Shown here piece after piece: positions 34,328 to 34,431 of a DNA stretch of 34,431 nucleotides. Under the pieces are notes generated by a model. It saw only the letters and a list, made by a program, of their open reading frames with translations. It had not been told where the DNA came from and did no database searches. The stretch comes from Desulfobacterales bacterium (GTDB taxonomy: Bacteria > Desulfobacterota > Desulfovibrionia > Desulfovibrionales > Desulfothermaceae), in contig JAMOPG010000198.1 of the NCBI GenBank assembly GCA_027064715.1, forward strand, positions 1-34,431. Reading direction: 5' to 3'. Each line of letters opens with the position of its first letter. Position 1 is the stretch's first letter. The translations under genes were made by a program, and so were the position numbers.

Positions 34328-34431
34328 ATGCATGTAAAGAAACATTTAAGTTTTACGGCATTAAGGAAAAAATTGTCTAATCGGTTGTTAGAGATGGAGG
34401 ACAATCGGGATCAAGGTAAGGTTAACCACAG
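34328..34431 (+). CDS. Transposase-like protein, N-terminal fragment (runs off window)
   Basis: From ATG 34328 to the window end the frame is open for 34 codons: MHVKKHLSFTALRKKLSN, then RLLEMEDNRDQGKVNH. The pattern of a basic helix followed by an E/D-rich 'DNRDxGKxxH' turn looks like the start of DDE-type transposases in which the sequence continues into a conserved LxD/C segment; I recall close relatives, but cannot name the IS family. A strong AGGAGG (34297) is ideally placed for another ATG at 34312, which is in a different frame and ends after 22 codons (TAA at 34378). Deleting one base after that ATG would fuse it in frame (KDYFMHVKK...), so the gene may be frameshifted at its very start or initiate internally. 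Confidence 0.55.
   Translation, partial: MHVKKHLSFTALRKKLSNRLLEMEDNRDQGKVNH

Noticed and set aside
1-34431. CRISPR array, rRNA or prophage genes
   Set aside because: No regularly spaced repeats, rRNA-like stretches or phage structural genes were seen.

Overview
The window is an AT-rich, densely coded stretch of bacterial chromosome. It most resembles a sulfate-reducer-type deltaproteobacterium (Desulfobacterota, perhaps a Desulfovibrionales relative). This rests on a chemoreceptor PAS domain rich in cysteine, a bacterial STT3/PglB-like oligosaccharyltransferase, a selenocysteine tRNA gene, and an ftsH-folP-glmM-galU order known from Desulfovibrio. An Mla lipid-transport operon shows a Gram-negative envelope. 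The genus cannot be fixed from the sequence alone.

Layout: (1) 1-1152, the C-terminal part of a methyl-accepting chemotaxis protein, closed by a strong terminator. (2) 1306-3408, minus strand, an isolated STT3-type oligosaccharyltransferase. (3) 3644-7575, an mlaEFDCA-type phospholipid-transport operon whose ATPase carries an unusual C-terminal domain resembling a degenerate GGDEF fold; uvrA follows. (4) 10403-10918, a FecR-domain gene whose signal peptide is cut by an in-frame amber codon. (5) 11208-18238, a compact six-gene run: an HDOD protein, a hybrid PAS histidine kinase, a DUF4178 protein, a small membrane protein with a Ser/Arg/Tyr-rich tail, a double DUF350 membrane protein and a membrane-anchored spermidine-synthase-like enzyme. 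This is the best candidate for an under-described system.

(6) 18281-19207, minus strand, a family II pyrophosphatase. (7) 19421-22245, a DksA/TraR zinc-finger regulator, a short NFACT (RqcH/FbpA-like) protein and MoaA, meeting a half-size GDT1/UPF0016 transporter whose stop codon directly abuts that of moaA. (8) 22596-27493, phoH-ybeY-argF-argG-argH. The last codons of argH run into the 3' end of a convergent selenocysteine tRNA gene (selC). (9) 27672-33415, ftsH-folP-glmM-galU plus a periplasmic LolA-like protein: protease, folate, cell-wall sugar and UDP-glucose functions, without the diadenylate cyclase/ybbR pair that relatives carry between folP and glmM. (10) 33513-33980, minus strand, a MarR regulator with a perfect palindrome over its -35 box and apparently a leaderless start. 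The right edge (from about 34312) holds the start of a transposase-like gene, so a mobile element probably begins there.

Functionally the window is mostly core housekeeping and envelope maintenance. The operon at 11208-18238 joins signalling to membrane proteins and a polyamine-type enzyme. The points most worth a second look are that operon, the MlaF fusion, the argH/selC overlap, the amber-interrupted FecR gene and the marR operator/promoter arrangement.
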